Notes: generated by a model from the letters alone, not told the origin. A stretch of 64,000 nucleotides of DNA from Methylocaldum sp035627495 (GCF_035627495.1 NZ_DASPLO010000007.1:29800-93799); one strand, 5' to 3'. Shown: positions 54,174 through 63,561, counted from the first letter of the stretch. Numbers and translations: made by a program.

Positions 54174-55196
54174 TCACTGCAGCGGCGGCAAGCCATTGTT
54201 CCGCGGCTTGTAATCGCGGTCCTCTTTGCGCCGTCTCTGCACCGAGTCATCGACGATTTCATTGCCGAACTCGACCGAACCTATGGCGCGATAATGACGC
54301 GGATTGTTCCTGGCATAAATTCCGTTGAGGAATTGCATATAAGAGTCGGTAAACACGCCCAAATAGTTATCGCCCCGCACGTTGATCGGAGTAATCGCCA
54401 GATCCGCCGCCATGGCTTTGTCTTGAATCCAACGCAGCGTCACGTCAGACAGGCGCCGATCTCGATATCCTCCGCCGATATCGCTGTGCGCGCCGACAAA
54501 CCAGCGCTGTTCCAGGTTTTGTTCGGGCTTCACGTCGGGCGTCCATAGGCACGCATCGTAATCTATTCGATGTTCGTCGATCGCAACGGCGTGATAAGCG
54601 TTTTCGACGATATGGCTCAATCTCGTGTCGTGAAATTCATAAAAATGCATGTTCAGGCGCTGCAAAGTATCCAGCGGGATACCCAGGGCTCCGACTGTAT
54701 CCCAAACGCCGAGAAACTTAATTTTGATTTCCCGAGAAAACTTCGCTTTGAACTCCAGAGCCGTCGAAGAATCGGGGCCGTCGTCTCTGGTGCGATAGAT
54801 TCCATAGGCCATGGCCGTGCGCAGCGTGAGCTGCTTGTTTTTCACCAGACCGCAATTGCGAATGAGCCCGGCCAAACTCCTGGCGGTATAGGCGCCACGG
54901 CTGAAGCCGAGAATATAAACCTCGTCGCCTTCCTGATATTCCTTGGCGAGAAACTTGTAACCGTCCAGGATATTTTTCTCCAGTCCCACCCCCATGGCGC
55001 CGCCGATAAAGCGGTCATACCATTTCGTGCCGACGCCCTCGTCATACCATTTGACTTGCCGGATGCCATCCGCCGCGGTGTCTTTGATCGATTTGTAAAA
55101 CCGGCAAACATTGGTCTCGATCTGCTGGTCAGCGGGCAAGCTTTCGTCGGCGGGTTTGTTCCATGTGCCATCGAAGCAAATGACAATCCGTTTCAT
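54174..55196 (-). CDS. DUF2235 alpha/beta-hydrolase-type protein
   Basis: 340 residues. Starts with the DUF2235 motif MKRIVICFDGTWNKPAD and carries the nucleophile elbow GFSRGAYTARSLAGLI (Ser about 104). DUF2235 proteins include the Tle1 phospholipase effectors of type VI secretion, but no VgrG, Hcp, immunity protein or lysozyme-like partner is nearby, so a housekeeping or standalone hydrolase is as likely. No signal peptide. Start ATG 55196. Confidence 0.85.
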   Translation of the reverse strand: MKRIVICFDGTWNKPADESLPADQQIETNVCRFYKSIKDTAADGIRQVKWYDEGVGTKWYDRFIGGAMGVGLEKNILDGYKFLAKEYQEGDEVYILGFSRGAYTARSLAGLIRNCGLVKNKQLTLRTAMAYGIYRTRDDGPDSSTALEFKAKFSREIKIKFLGVWDTVGALGIPLDTLQRLNMHFYEFHDTRLSHIVENAYHAVAIDEHRIDYDACLWTPDVKPEQNLEQRWFVGAHSDIGGGYRDRRLSDVTLRWIQDKAMAADLAITPINVRGDNYLGVFTDSYMQFLNGIYARNNPRHYRAIGSVEFGNEIVDDSVQRRRKEDRDYKPRNNGLPPLQ

Positions 55197-55721
55197 ACTA
55201 GCCCCTCGATAGAACTCTTCCTCGGCCTAATTTATCGCCACGATTCCGCTGCGCGTTGGGCGGTAATGGCAGGTTTTAAAGCTGCCTTCGGACAAACGGA
55301 AGGGATAAGAAATCCAAACCCATTTTTGAGCGGACAATGCGCTCGCGCCGAGACGTTGTCAATCGATGAGGTTGAATGGGTTGAAGTTGACTCGCGCACA
55401 AAGGGGCTCAAGCCATGGTGTGTCGAACCAGAGCTCTTTGTGAAGCCTTTTCCATACGATTATCGTCTTGAAATTCCTTGCCGTTGCGCAATTGCGCGGA
55501 ACATGATATCCGTTGCGCTACGGACAAGCCGTAAACCGGAGGGAGATGTGGAAAGCGGGGGGAGATTTAGGAAACGTTGGATTCTTGGGATCTCACGGCT
55601 TTCCACATCCTGAATGTTTTTCGATGGACTTTGAGTTTCCATCTCCCCCCAGCGGCGCAGCCTTTCCGACATACCTGTTCGTTCCCGCAATCCCACTAAT
55701 AATAAAGAGGTTGTGATCGCC
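55197..55721. other. gap with repeat structure before the epimerase
   Basis: About 525 bases. A plus-strand open frame reaches into it but is mostly antisense to the DUF2235 gene and is not called. The second half contains the A-B-A'-B' inverted repeats (55545-55650) and the AAAGAGG ribosome binding site of the next gene. Confidence 0.55.
55545..55650. repeat. interleaved inverted repeats, pseudoknot-capable
   Basis: A is GATGTGGAAAGC (55545-55556), B runs 55557-55575 (GGGGGGAGAT, TTA, GGAAAC). A' GCTTTCCACATC (55598-55609) is the perfect complement of A, and B' (55635-55650, GTTTCCATCTCCCCCC) is the complement of B apart from the three-base TTA. The order A-B-A'-B' is that of an H-type pseudoknot. 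A and B also resemble each other as direct repeats (GGGAGAT..GGAAA). Confidence 0.6.
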
Positions 55722-56729
55722 ATGAACGAGATACTGACTTCCCAGAACAAGGTTTTGGTTACAGGGCCAACCAGCTTTCTCGGCTACCATGTCACCAAGC
55801 GCCTAAACGAACGCGGTATCCGGCCGCGTGCGCTGATACCGCAAGATGCCGATCCGTCCGCTTTGCGGGATTTGAATGTGGACATCGTCCGGGGCACGGT
55901 CGAGGACGCGGCTTCCTTGCGTGCCGCTTGCGATGGGGTGGACACGATTTTCCACTTGGCCTTTCTGGTAAGCATCGGTGGAGGCCAAGAGACGCGCATG
56001 CAGCAAGTGAATGTGGTCGGAACGCGCAATCTATTGGATGTGGCCTTAGATTCGGGCGTTGCGCGCGTCGTCGTGACCAGCAGCGCGCTCGCCGTGGGCG
56101 TCAGCCGCGAGTCGCAACCGCTTAACGAAACGGCGGATTGGACCCTGCACCGCCTGGATCTCCCGTATGCGGCGAGCCGGCGGCAGGCCGAAGAGGAGGC
56201 GCTTGCACGGTCGAGCCAGAAGATGTCGGTCGTTGCCGTCAATCCCTCCTTTACCATGGGGCCGGAGGATTACGTCGGGGCGCCCGCCAACAAGCTTCTC
56301 AAAGCCGTCAGCGCCGGCAAGCTTCCCTTCACTGTTCCGGTCGGCTTCGGTTGCCTGGACGTTCGCGATTTCGCGGAGGGCATGCTGTTAGCCGCCGAAC
56401 GCGGTCGTCCCGGTCAGCGCTATCTGCTCAATGGCCACAACGTGATGGTGGACGAGCTCTTGGGGCAAGCCGCCGCTATCGCCGGCGTGCGGCCACCTCG
56501 GTGGCGACTGCCGATTTGGGCGGCCTACGTTCTGGTTACGATGCTTCAGGCCGGTTACGCCTTGGCCCGAAAGCCGTTCCCTCTCAGCCGCAGCGTGCTC
56601 CAGATCCTGGGCCGCTACGCTTGGTATGACACGGCCCGTGCGCGCGAAGAACTCGGTTGGAATCCGCGCCCGCTGCAGCAGACGCTCGAAGACACTCTTC
56701 GCTGGCTAGGCCAGAGCGAAGCCGGATAG
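55722..56729 (+). CDS. NAD-dependent epimerase/dehydratase (extended SDR)
   Basis: 335 residues from ATG 55722 (AAAGAGG 11 bases upstream). N-terminal Rossmann motif VLVTGPTSFLGYHVTKRL (TGxxxxxG), the YxxxR-type active-site segment LPYAASRRQAEE (in place of the classic YxxxK), and NPSFTMGPEDY. It resembles dihydroflavonol reductase/hopanoid-associated sugar epimerase-like members. Substrate unknown. Convergent with the P450 gene. Confidence 0.82.
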   Translation: MNEILTSQNKVLVTGPTSFLGYHVTKRLNERGIRPRALIPQDADPSALRDLNVDIVRGTVEDAASLRAACDGVDTIFHLAFLVSIGGGQETRMQQVNVVGTRNLLDVALDSGVARVVVTSSALAVGVSRESQPLNETADWTLHRLDLPYAASRRQAEEEALARSSQKMSVVAVNPSFTMGPEDYVGAPANKLLKAVSAGKLPFTVPVGFGCLDVRDFAEGMLLAAERGRPGQRYLLNGHNVMVDELLGQAAAIAGVRPPRWRLPIWAAYVLVTMLQAGYALARKPFPLSRSVLQILGRYAWYDTARAREELGWNPRPLQQTLEDTLRWLGQSEAG

Positions 56730-56751
56730 GGGCAGGATGATCTGAACGAAC

Positions 56752-56803
56752 GCGGACTCGTAGTCCGGGAAAGGGCGGGCGTGACGCGCCCGCCTCCGAG
56801 TCC
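56752..56803. terminator. bidirectional hairpin between the epimerase and P450 genes
   Basis: GGCGGGCG (56774-56781) pairs with CGCCCGCC (56787-56794), enclosed by GGACTCG/CGAGTCC (56754-56760/56797-56803). No T-run. Position between convergent stops fits a shared terminator. Confidence 0.6.
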
Positions 56804-56804
56804 A

Positions 56805-58679
56805 TCAATGGAAGCCGATCTTGAGGCCCATCGCATACAAATTCTGCTCATCCATCTCGAGTGCGCTACGGCGTTCCAGCACTCCGAGTCGCAGCATGGC
56901 GCGCAGCGATTCGCGCATGGTGATCTCCGAGGCATAGCGTCCCAGGCATTTGTGCCGTCCGTAGCCGTGCTGCAGATAAACCAGGCTTTGCGGCGCTTCT
57001 TGAACGCGTTCGCGATCGCCCAAGTAAGGGACTAGCCGTTCGTCCCGGGTAACGTCGAAGGCCAAAGGATTCGGCACCGCCTCGGGATCCCGCATCGCCG
57101 CGGCATAGGCTGCGAACACGAGGGTTCCCTTGCGGATGGGAACGCCGCCGAGTTCCGCGTTATCCTTCACGCACAGTCGTAACAGGACTTCGCCCTGCGG
57201 CTGTAGACGTAAGGCTTCCAAGGCGTATTTGCGGAGTCCTTCCAGGCGTTCGGCGTAGTCCGGGCTATCCGGCTCGACGCTCGCCCAACGTAAGGCTTGC
57301 TCGTAGCTGGAACCATTCAGCACCTCGTACTCGCCGTCCTTCAGACGGAGCATGGAATCCAGGATCCGGGCGGTCGCTTCCTGGGGATTCACCACCGCGC
57401 CGACCGCCGTGCCGAACACGTTGGACCGGATCATCGAATCCGAAAGGCGTCTGGCTAGTTCGTCTTTTGGCAAAGGGGCACTGAGGCGGGCGGCAAGTTC
57501 GTCCGTCAATGTCTCGCCGTCCCGGTCAAGCTCGAGCTGCATCCGCAGAAGCCGCGTCAGCATAGTATCGGGAACCGTATCGCCTTGCCGCAGCCGTTCC
57601 TTGTTGTGCTTAATCAAGGCGAACACGTAGGCGCTGAGATACTCGGTCGCGATCACCCCGCGTTCGCGGAACTCGGCGAACAAGGGATGCGCCGGGCTGA
57701 AGTTGTTGAAGATGTTGCGGAACGCGTCCTTGACCCAGACGAACAGGTCATCTGCCGTGGGCACGATGCCTTCCTTAATCTTGCTAAACGAGAAGACCGC
57801 TTGCAGGTCGTCGTCCAGCGGAAAGCGGTCGCCGCCCCGAAACCCTGGCAGGGCGGAAGGCGTTCCGTGTTCGTAGTAGTGGACCCCTAGATAATCGCCG
57901 ACGATCCGAAGCGGCACGAACTTCGCGAGCGTCGGGACCACGTCGATTTCGCCGAGACCCTCGGTTTGCGCCCGACGTGTCCAGCGTTCGGCCTCGTCGC
58001 GCGTCAGGCGCGAGAGCGTCTCCTCGTCGGACCGTGATACGGCGCGCCGCAGTATCACGTCGTCCAGCCGGTAGAGATCGTCCCGGTCGGTGCCGAGCAT
58101 GAAATGGGAGTAAGCTTCCGGGTGTTTGGCCTTGTCGTCCGTGGCGCGCGCCATCTCCGCCGCGTAAGGGTCCACGGTGAAGAGGTCGGTGCGTTCCAGA
58201 CAGCGGATGACCTCCGCATGCCGCATGACGATCACGGGACCGACAGCCGGCTTGAAGATCGGCATGACGTCCCTCGGTTGCGCCAGAAGTTCCTGGAACA
58301 TTTCATAGGGTTTGGTCGCCAGCCATTTGGAAATCACCTGCGCGACCGCGCCGCCGCGCGTCTTGGCCGCCGCCGCGAAAGCGGCGGCCGCGGCTTCCGC
58401 CGCCTGCTTGTCCTTCTCGTAGGCGCCGGGATCGCCAGCGTATTTCGAGTCATCCGGATTCGGCATCGGTGGCGGCGGAGACGGCAGGGGAGTCCCTTCT
58501 TCGGCGATCGCCACTTCGCGCAAAAAGCTGGTGGTGGTCGGCGGTGGAGCCGGCTCCTTTTCCGGCCCCGGCTTGCTCGGCTTAGGCTTATTTTCCAGGA
58601 CCGCCTTGATCAGCCCGATGAGCTTGCAACCCTGTCCATAGAGCTGCTCCCGCATCGTCGTCCAGTTCAATCCGGCCAT
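56805..58679 (-). CDS. cytochrome P450 with extended N-terminus
   Basis: 624 residues. The last 450 form a P450: ExxR in YALEALRLQPQ (about 480) and the haem thiolate loop HGYGRHKCLG (Cys about 578), where the usual Phe seven residues before Cys is His. The first 110 residues are a Pro-rich segment (KPKPSKPGPEK, then PPPP) and an Ala-rich helix; no signal peptide. Such long P450s resemble the P450 half of fatty-acid dioxygenase fusions, so oxylipin-like or hydrophobic substrates are possible. Start ATG 58679 follows GGAGG; the RoxA-like gene lies 14 bases upstream in the same operon. Confidence 0.88.
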   Translation of the reverse strand: MAGLNWTTMREQLYGQGCKLIGLIKAVLENKPKPSKPGPEKEPAPPPTTTSFLREVAIAEEGTPLPSPPPPMPNPDDSKYAGDPGAYEKDKQAAEAAAAAFAAAAKTRGGAVAQVISKWLATKPYEMFQELLAQPRDVMPIFKPAVGPVIVMRHAEVIRCLERTDLFTVDPYAAEMARATDDKAKHPEAYSHFMLGTDRDDLYRLDDVILRRAVSRSDEETLSRLTRDEAERWTRRAQTEGLGEIDVVPTLAKFVPLRIVGDYLGVHYYEHGTPSALPGFRGGDRFPLDDDLQAVFSFSKIKEGIVPTADDLFVWVKDAFRNIFNNFSPAHPLFAEFRERGVIATEYLSAYVFALIKHNKERLRQGDTVPDTMLTRLLRMQLELDRDGETLTDELAARLSAPLPKDELARRLSDSMIRSNVFGTAVGAVVNPQEATARILDSMLRLKDGEYEVLNGSSYEQALRWASVEPDSPDYAERLEGLRKYALEALRLQPQGEVLLRLCVKDNAELGGVPIRKGTLVFAAYAAAMRDPEAVPNPLAFDVTRDERLVPYLGDRERVQEAPQSLVYLQHGYGRHKCLGRYASEITMRESLRAMLRLGVLERRSALEMDEQNLYAMGLKIGFH

Positions 58680-58693
58680 GCGTCCTCCTGTCC

Positions 58694-60643
58694 TTATAGT
58701 GTTTTCATGTACTCGATGACGGCGCGGACTTGGTCATCCGACCATTCGCTGCCATAGGTATGGCCGGTGTTCGAATTGCCACGGAGCGTCGTGTCATGCT
58801 CGGCGAAGTGCACCGTATCGCCGGGGCCGTATTCGTCGAGCTGCGGCGCCTTGTCCCAAACGAAGCCGACCTTCGCTTCGTCGTACTTGATGTTGCCGCG
58901 GACGAATTTCGCCGGCCGCTCCGCGGGACGGAAGAGATGCCACAGGGTCGGCACCGAACCGTTGTGGAGATAAGGCGCCTGAGCCCAAATGCCGTAAAGA
59001 ACATCGGCCTTATAGCCCGACTTGTCGCCGCGCGGCGTGCCGAAGTAGGCTTCGTCATCGGCGGACCGGCTGCCCCGCTTCGGCCGGCACCAGTCGCTGC
59101 CGCCGTTTTCCACGTACAGTTCGCAGGCCTCACGGGTCAGCTCCAGTAACCCCAGGCGCGCCGTCGGCGTGATCTGCGTCGCCCGATTCATGTCGCTGCC
59201 CACGTTGTAGACTTTCTCGTTGCGAGCATGGTGGCAGGCGGACGCGCATTTTTCCTCGAACAGCGGCTTGCCTTTCGTCGCCAGGTCGAGATCGACCGCA
59301 AAGGGGTAGGGGGTGGGCGGCAGATTGTCGATGAAGGGGTTCATCGCTTCATGGATGCGGACATCCACTTTGGACGGATCGCCTCCCGAGGAGACCCCCG
59401 AGGCGATCACCCGAGCCTCGGCGGCCTGGTTCGCGTCCCAGTTGGCGTACGCATGGTCGCGGGAGAACCACAGGCTCTTGATATCGGATGCCCCCGGATC
59501 GTGGGGCATCCACCCGGGCGCGGTCGTGAACAGTCGCTGGCCGGCTTGCTTGAGGCGCTCCTCGCGGGGTAGGCTTTCCAAGCCCGCAAAGAACGGATGA
59601 TCGTCGGGTAGGCGCGCAAAGAAACCTTCCCGTTTGGCATGCAGCGCGACCAATCCGGAGGCGATGCCGAAGGCGTCCATGCGGCCTGGACGTGGGCCGA
59701 ATACCCCCGGTGCCTTCTGTCCGTCCTTCTCGGTATAGGAAAGCTTCGAGGTCAGAGCCAGATACATCAGTTCCGTCTTCTTGGCCGAAGCGATCAGTCC
59801 TCCTACGGCGCCCGGCAGATTGGCCAAGACGCGCGCTACCTGAACCTTGGCGCGCTCGGCGCTGGCCGACCGGTCCTCGGGCGTCCGTCCGCCGTAGAAC
59901 CAAGCGGGGTCCGTTTCGGCCTTGGCCTTGAGGAAAGACGCGATCTTGGCGATTTGATCCGGATCGGCTTTAACCTGGCTCGGATCGGGACTGTCGACCT
60001 TGATGAGCTTCTTGCCGGTCCGATAGAGGAGTTCCGCATAGGCCTGCGCGTCGATTTCGGTATTGGGTGCACCGATGAGGTACTCGACTCGGTCTTTGAC
60101 GTACACCCTTCCCGTATGGCAGGCCCCGCACGAAAAGAAGACGTTGTCCGTGCGCTTGTCCTCCGGAACCGTAGTGTCCTGGACGGTGAAAAGCCCGTAA
60201 GGCAGGGGGTGGCGCTGTTCCGGAGGAAGCAGCTTGCCCGTTGCCGGATCGTAGTCGTCCGGATAGGGACCGAATCCCAGGTTGCCCAGTGACCCCTCGC
60301 CTTTCCAGATCTCCGGGTAGGTTTCGACCAGGGCGCGCAGGAACACGTAGGGTATGCCGTTGACGCTGAGCGGGTAAGCCTTGAACCATTCGTATCCTAA
60401 ATGGTTGCTATACCAGGGCGTGCGAGCCGTGTCGTCGGTCGAAATTCGGCTAACGGTGGAATCGTTTAAATATGTCGTCTGAAGTTTTTCCCGCTCCGAG
60501 CGCTCGTCCGCCCAACTGCGGGTTTGTTTCTCGGGCGGCTTGCCGCCTGGTTCGGATTCCGTGCAGGAAATCAGCGTAGTGAGGATGGCCGTGGCCGCTC
60601 CGCAGCCCAATATAGCGCGAATGGAAGAGGTCAGTTTCTTCAT
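58694..60643 (-). CDS. RoxA-like dihaem cytochrome c lipoprotein
   Basis: 649 residues. Lipoprotein signal with LISC (Cys 27). Haem 1 site CGACH (172-176). A second site reads CASACH (466-471), i.e. CX3CH instead of CX2CH. The C-terminal APYLHNGSVPTLWHLF and WSDDQVRAVIEYMKTL are typical of the RoxA/dihaem peroxidase superfamily. RoxA enzymes are secreted dioxygenases that cleave rubber; others are peroxidases. Start ATG 60643 follows AGGAGG. Upstream partner of the P450 gene. Activity on terpenoid or lipid substrates is speculative. Confidence 0.85.
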   Translation of the reverse strand: MKKLTSSIRAILGCGAATAILTTLISCTESEPGGKPPEKQTRSWADERSEREKLQTTYLNDSTVSRISTDDTARTPWYSNHLGYEWFKAYPLSVNGIPYVFLRALVETYPEIWKGEGSLGNLGFGPYPDDYDPATGKLLPPEQRHPLPYGLFTVQDTTVPEDKRTDNVFFSCGACHTGRVYVKDRVEYLIGAPNTEIDAQAYAELLYRTGKKLIKVDSPDPSQVKADPDQIAKIASFLKAKAETDPAWFYGGRTPEDRSASAERAKVQVARVLANLPGAVGGLIASAKKTELMYLALTSKLSYTEKDGQKAPGVFGPRPGRMDAFGIASGLVALHAKREGFFARLPDDHPFFAGLESLPREERLKQAGQRLFTTAPGWMPHDPGASDIKSLWFSRDHAYANWDANQAAEARVIASGVSSGGDPSKVDVRIHEAMNPFIDNLPPTPYPFAVDLDLATKGKPLFEEKCASACHHARNEKVYNVGSDMNRATQITPTARLGLLELTREACELYVENGGSDWCRPKRGSRSADDEAYFGTPRGDKSGYKADVLYGIWAQAPYLHNGSVPTLWHLFRPAERPAKFVRGNIKYDEAKVGFVWDKAPQLDEYGPGDTVHFAEHDTTLRGNSNTGHTYGSEWSDDQVRAVIEYMKTL

Positions 60644-61268
60644 GGGGTCCTCCTAAGCTTTATTATTTTGGCGTATGTGTCCGTAAGGTCTCGGTGTGGC
60701 CGAAAACGCCGGTTTTCAGGTAGCCCTTGTTGCTTATGTTTGCTACCGCCGATGAAAGGGAAGCGTCGAGACCTGACTTAAGAACAGAATGACATTGTTG
60801 CTAGATGCGCTCTATCGTTTTGGCCAGAAGCCAAACGCGCACTCATCGGGCCACTCGATTGTTAGATTTCTGATTTATTCAACTCCAATTACGGGCCAAG
60901 CAGCGTCCGCCACCATAAAAGCCTTTTGCCGATTCATTGTCAAATTTGACCAACGTTGGCCGCTTTGGCGTGGTCCGATGCGACCGAACATCAGGGATAA
61001 GCACGTTGGCGAAATCGATTTGAGCCGTGTTGGAAAAACTTGGGGTTTTGCATCCAGATGCCTTGCGATCCATGCCTGGCCGATGGATAAGTCCTCTGAC
61101 CGAAGGCGATCACCGCGATTCTGGGGATCGCGGCGCTAAGTGTGTCCAACTGGGCGAGGCGGTGGCAAACTCAGGGGCTGATGGGACTATCTGTATTCTT
61201 TCCAATCGGCAGCGGACTTTCCAAGCTGATCGAAGCGGCGAGAGTGACAGGAACCGGTGTGAGCATCA
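60644..61268. other. gene-free gap
   Basis: About 625 bases. Plus-strand frames (60789-61139) and a minus-strand frame (60879-61073) have no ribosome binding site or family match. CCGCGAT/ATCGCGG form a short hairpin near 61110-61135. The stretch must carry the promoter of the RoxA-like/P450 operon. It may be a decayed gene, but nothing identifiable remains. Confidence 0.5.
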
Positions 61269-62402
61269 CTATTCGATCAGTTCCGCTTCCAATTCTCCGA
61301 CCAGGCTCGCCGCCACTTTTTGCAGAGATCGCGTTTTGGCAAAGACTGTTTGCTGACGGAGGTAACTGCCCCCAACGTCGAGGCGAGCCTCGAGTTGACC
61401 GAGCCAGTCTGCGGTCTTCAGGTCTTCGGCCGTTTCCGCCAAGCTCGCCAATAAATCGCGCGTAAGCGTCTTGATGGGCCGGATATGGCCCATGTCATCG
61501 ACGATGATTTCCGCCTCCACGCCAAGATGGGACGCTCGGAAACAGTTTTCCTTTTGCGCCCACCAATGTTGAAGCATCGAGGGATAAACGGGTTCGTTCT
61601 GCTGCCAAGATCGTTGCAGGTATACCAGCAGGGTCTGAATCAGAGCGGCCAGCATGAAGGTTTCCTTCAAGGTCGGCTGGACATCCATTACCCGAACTTC
61701 CAGTGTGCCATAGTGAGGACTCGGCCGGATATCCCAATGGAAGTCTCGTATGACGTGGGCGGCGCCCGCCGCCCGGAGGTTTTCGAAGCATTCGGCAAAG
61801 TGGCGCCAGGACGTAAAGCTCGGCGGTAGGCCGTAGTCCCGCATCGCCGCCAAGACGCGCTGCCGGAATGATGCAAAACCGGTATCCTGGCCCTGCCAGA
61901 ATGGAGAACTGGCCGAGAGCGCCAGGAGGATGGGCAGATACGGCTTGAGCAAGCTCATGACGACGACCGCGGCATCGCCGGACGGCATGCCGACGTGGAC
62001 CTGGAGAGCGTAAGTCTTCAGCGTGTGCGCCAGGTAGACCATCCGCCGCTCCATCTCGATATAGCGTGGCAAGGGCGTCACGGCGGCGGGACGCAGTGAA
62101 AAGGGATGGGTGCCGGCGCCGCAAAGCGCGAGATGCAATCCTTCGCAGCGGCGCTTCAGCTCCTTGACCAGGCTGGTAATATCCGATCGCAGTTCTTCGA
62201 TATCGGCGCACACATGGGAATTGATCTCCACCGTGGACTGCGTAAATTCCGGCTTGATGCAGGGTTCTTCCGGATAGCTCTGCAGCAGGGGAAGTATGCC
62301 GTCGGCCAAATCAAACGTTTCCGGATCGAGCAACTGAAATTCGATTTCGATTCCCAAGGTGGGATATTTCGAACCGACGAATTCTAGCTCTTCATTATGC
62401 AT
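61269..62402 (-). CDS. carboxylate-amine ligase, GCS2 family (YbdK-like)
   Basis: 377 residues from ATG 62402. Glutamate-cysteine ligase family 2 fold: LGIEIEFQLLDPE (metal/ATP-binding), FTQSTVEINSHVC, LQVHVGMPSG and HYGTLEVRVMDVQPTLKE. E. coli YbdK has weak gamma-glutamylcysteine ligase activity; the true acid/amine pair is unknown here. Its start overlaps the amidohydrolase stop by eight bases, indicating coupling. Confidence 0.85.
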   Translation of the reverse strand: MHNEELEFVGSKYPTLGIEIEFQLLDPETFDLADGILPLLQSYPEEPCIKPEFTQSTVEINSHVCADIEELRSDITSLVKELKRRCEGLHLALCGAGTHPFSLRPAAVTPLPRYIEMERRMVYLAHTLKTYALQVHVGMPSGDAAVVVMSLLKPYLPILLALSASSPFWQGQDTGFASFRQRVLAAMRDYGLPPSFTSWRHFAECFENLRAAGAAHVIRDFHWDIRPSPHYGTLEVRVMDVQPTLKETFMLAALIQTLLVYLQRSWQQNEPVYPSMLQHWWAQKENCFRASHLGVEAEIIVDDMGHIRPIKTLTRDLLASLAETAEDLKTADWLGQLEARLDVGGSYLRQQTVFAKTRSLQKVAASLVGELEAELIE

Positions 62403-63561
62403 ACGCCTCGATGGCATCCCGAGCCACCCGGTCGAAGAATGCCGCCCCGATCTTCAAGACCTCCTCGTCGAAATCGAAGGCGGGACTGTGTAAGGGGATG
62501 TGTTCCCACCCCCCTCGGCGTGCCCCGAATCGCACGTAACAGCCCGGGATTTCCCGAAGATAGTAGGCGAAGTCTTCGGATCCCATGCTGGGATAATCCA
62601 TGAACGCGAGGCCCTGTTCGCCGACGATGTTCTCGGCTGCCCGCCGCGCGATTTCCGATTCGGCGAGCGTATTCACCACGGGCGGATAGCCCTCGTTGAT
62701 GGCCACCTCCACCTGGGCGTTGTGGAGTTCTCCGATACCCTTGGCCATGCGCTCCAGACCCTTGATGAGGTGTTTCCGCACCTCCGGGAGGGTGGTACGA
62801 ATCGAGCCGCGGAGGGTTGCCGTTTCGGCGATGACGTTGGGCGCGCTGCCGGCGCTGACCTGACCAATGGTGATCACCGACGGATATACCGGGTTCACTT
62901 CCCTGGACACTAGAGTTTGTACCGCCATGATCAACAGCCCGGCGACCACGACCGCATCCACGGCCTCGTGAGGTCTCGCCCCATGCCCGCCGCGTCCCTG
63001 GATTTGGATGCGGAAACCATCCGACTGAGCCGTAATCACGCCGGGAGCGACCATGATCTCGCCGACCGGGTAATGCCCGGTCACGTGCCCACCGAAGATC
63101 GCGCTGACGCCCGAGAGCGCACCTGAACGAATGATGACCCGCGAGCCGCCGCCGCGTTCTTCGGCCGGTTGGAAAACCAGCAAAACGGTTCCCGGCGGCG
63201 GATCATTCTTGAGCAGGGTCGCCGCTCCGAGCACCATCGCCATGTGTCCGTCATGGCCGCAGGCGTGCATTTTCCCAGGATTCAGGGAAGCAAACGGCAA
63301 GCCGGTGCTCTCATCGCCCGGCAAACCATCCATCTCGGCCCGCAACGCCACGGTAGCACCGCCCGGCTTGCCCTTTAGCCGGGCCACGATACCGCCGCCG
63401 ACGCCGCCGTATTCGTAGGGAATACCGAGACGATCGAGTTCTTCCATGATCATGCGAGCCGTGTGCACTTCCTCGAAAGCCAACTCGGGATAGCGGTGCA
63501 GCAATCTGCGCAACTCCACCATGCGGGGATAGATCCGCTCGACATCGGAGCGCCCAGCCAT
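62395..63561 (-). CDS. M20-family amidohydrolase (hippurate hydrolase-like)
   Basis: 388 residues from ATG 63561 (AGGA ten bases upstream); ATG 63588 would add nine residues. Metal-binding motifs: HACGHDGHMAMVLG, PAEERGGG, and the C-terminal SMGSEDFAYY. The lid domain has GRGGHGARPHEAVDAV. Removes acyl groups from N-acyl amino acids, or similar amides. Paired with a carboxylate-amine ligase, which would make the opposite bond type. Confidence 0.9.
   Translation of the reverse strand: MAGRSDVERIYPRMVELRRLLHRYPELAFEEVHTARMIMEELDRLGIPYEYGGVGGGIVARLKGKPGGATVALRAEMDGLPGDESTGLPFASLNPGKMHACGHDGHMAMVLGAATLLKNDPPPGTVLLVFQPAEERGGGSRVIIRSGALSGVSAIFGGHVTGHYPVGEIMVAPGVITAQSDGFRIQIQGRGGHGARPHEAVDAVVVAGLLIMAVQTLVSREVNPVYPSVITIGQVSAGSAPNVIAETATLRGSIRTTLPEVRKHLIKGLERMAKGIGELHNAQVEVAINEGYPPVVNTLAESEIARRAAENIVGEQGLAFMDYPSMGSEDFAYYLREIPGCYVRFGARRGGWEHIPLHSPAFDFDEEVLKIGAAFFDRVARDAIEAYA

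Noticed and set aside
54174..55196. Type VI secretion lipase effector
   Set aside because: Family includes Tle1 effectors, but no VgrG, Hcp, PAAR or immunity gene is nearby, so no effector claim is made.
54570..55613. 347-codon frame antisense to the DUF2235 gene
   Set aside because: Two thirds overlap a well-supported gene on the other strand; no motif.
60789..61139. 116-codon frame upstream of the ligase gene
   Set aside because: Unlike any known protein, biased composition, no ribosome binding site.
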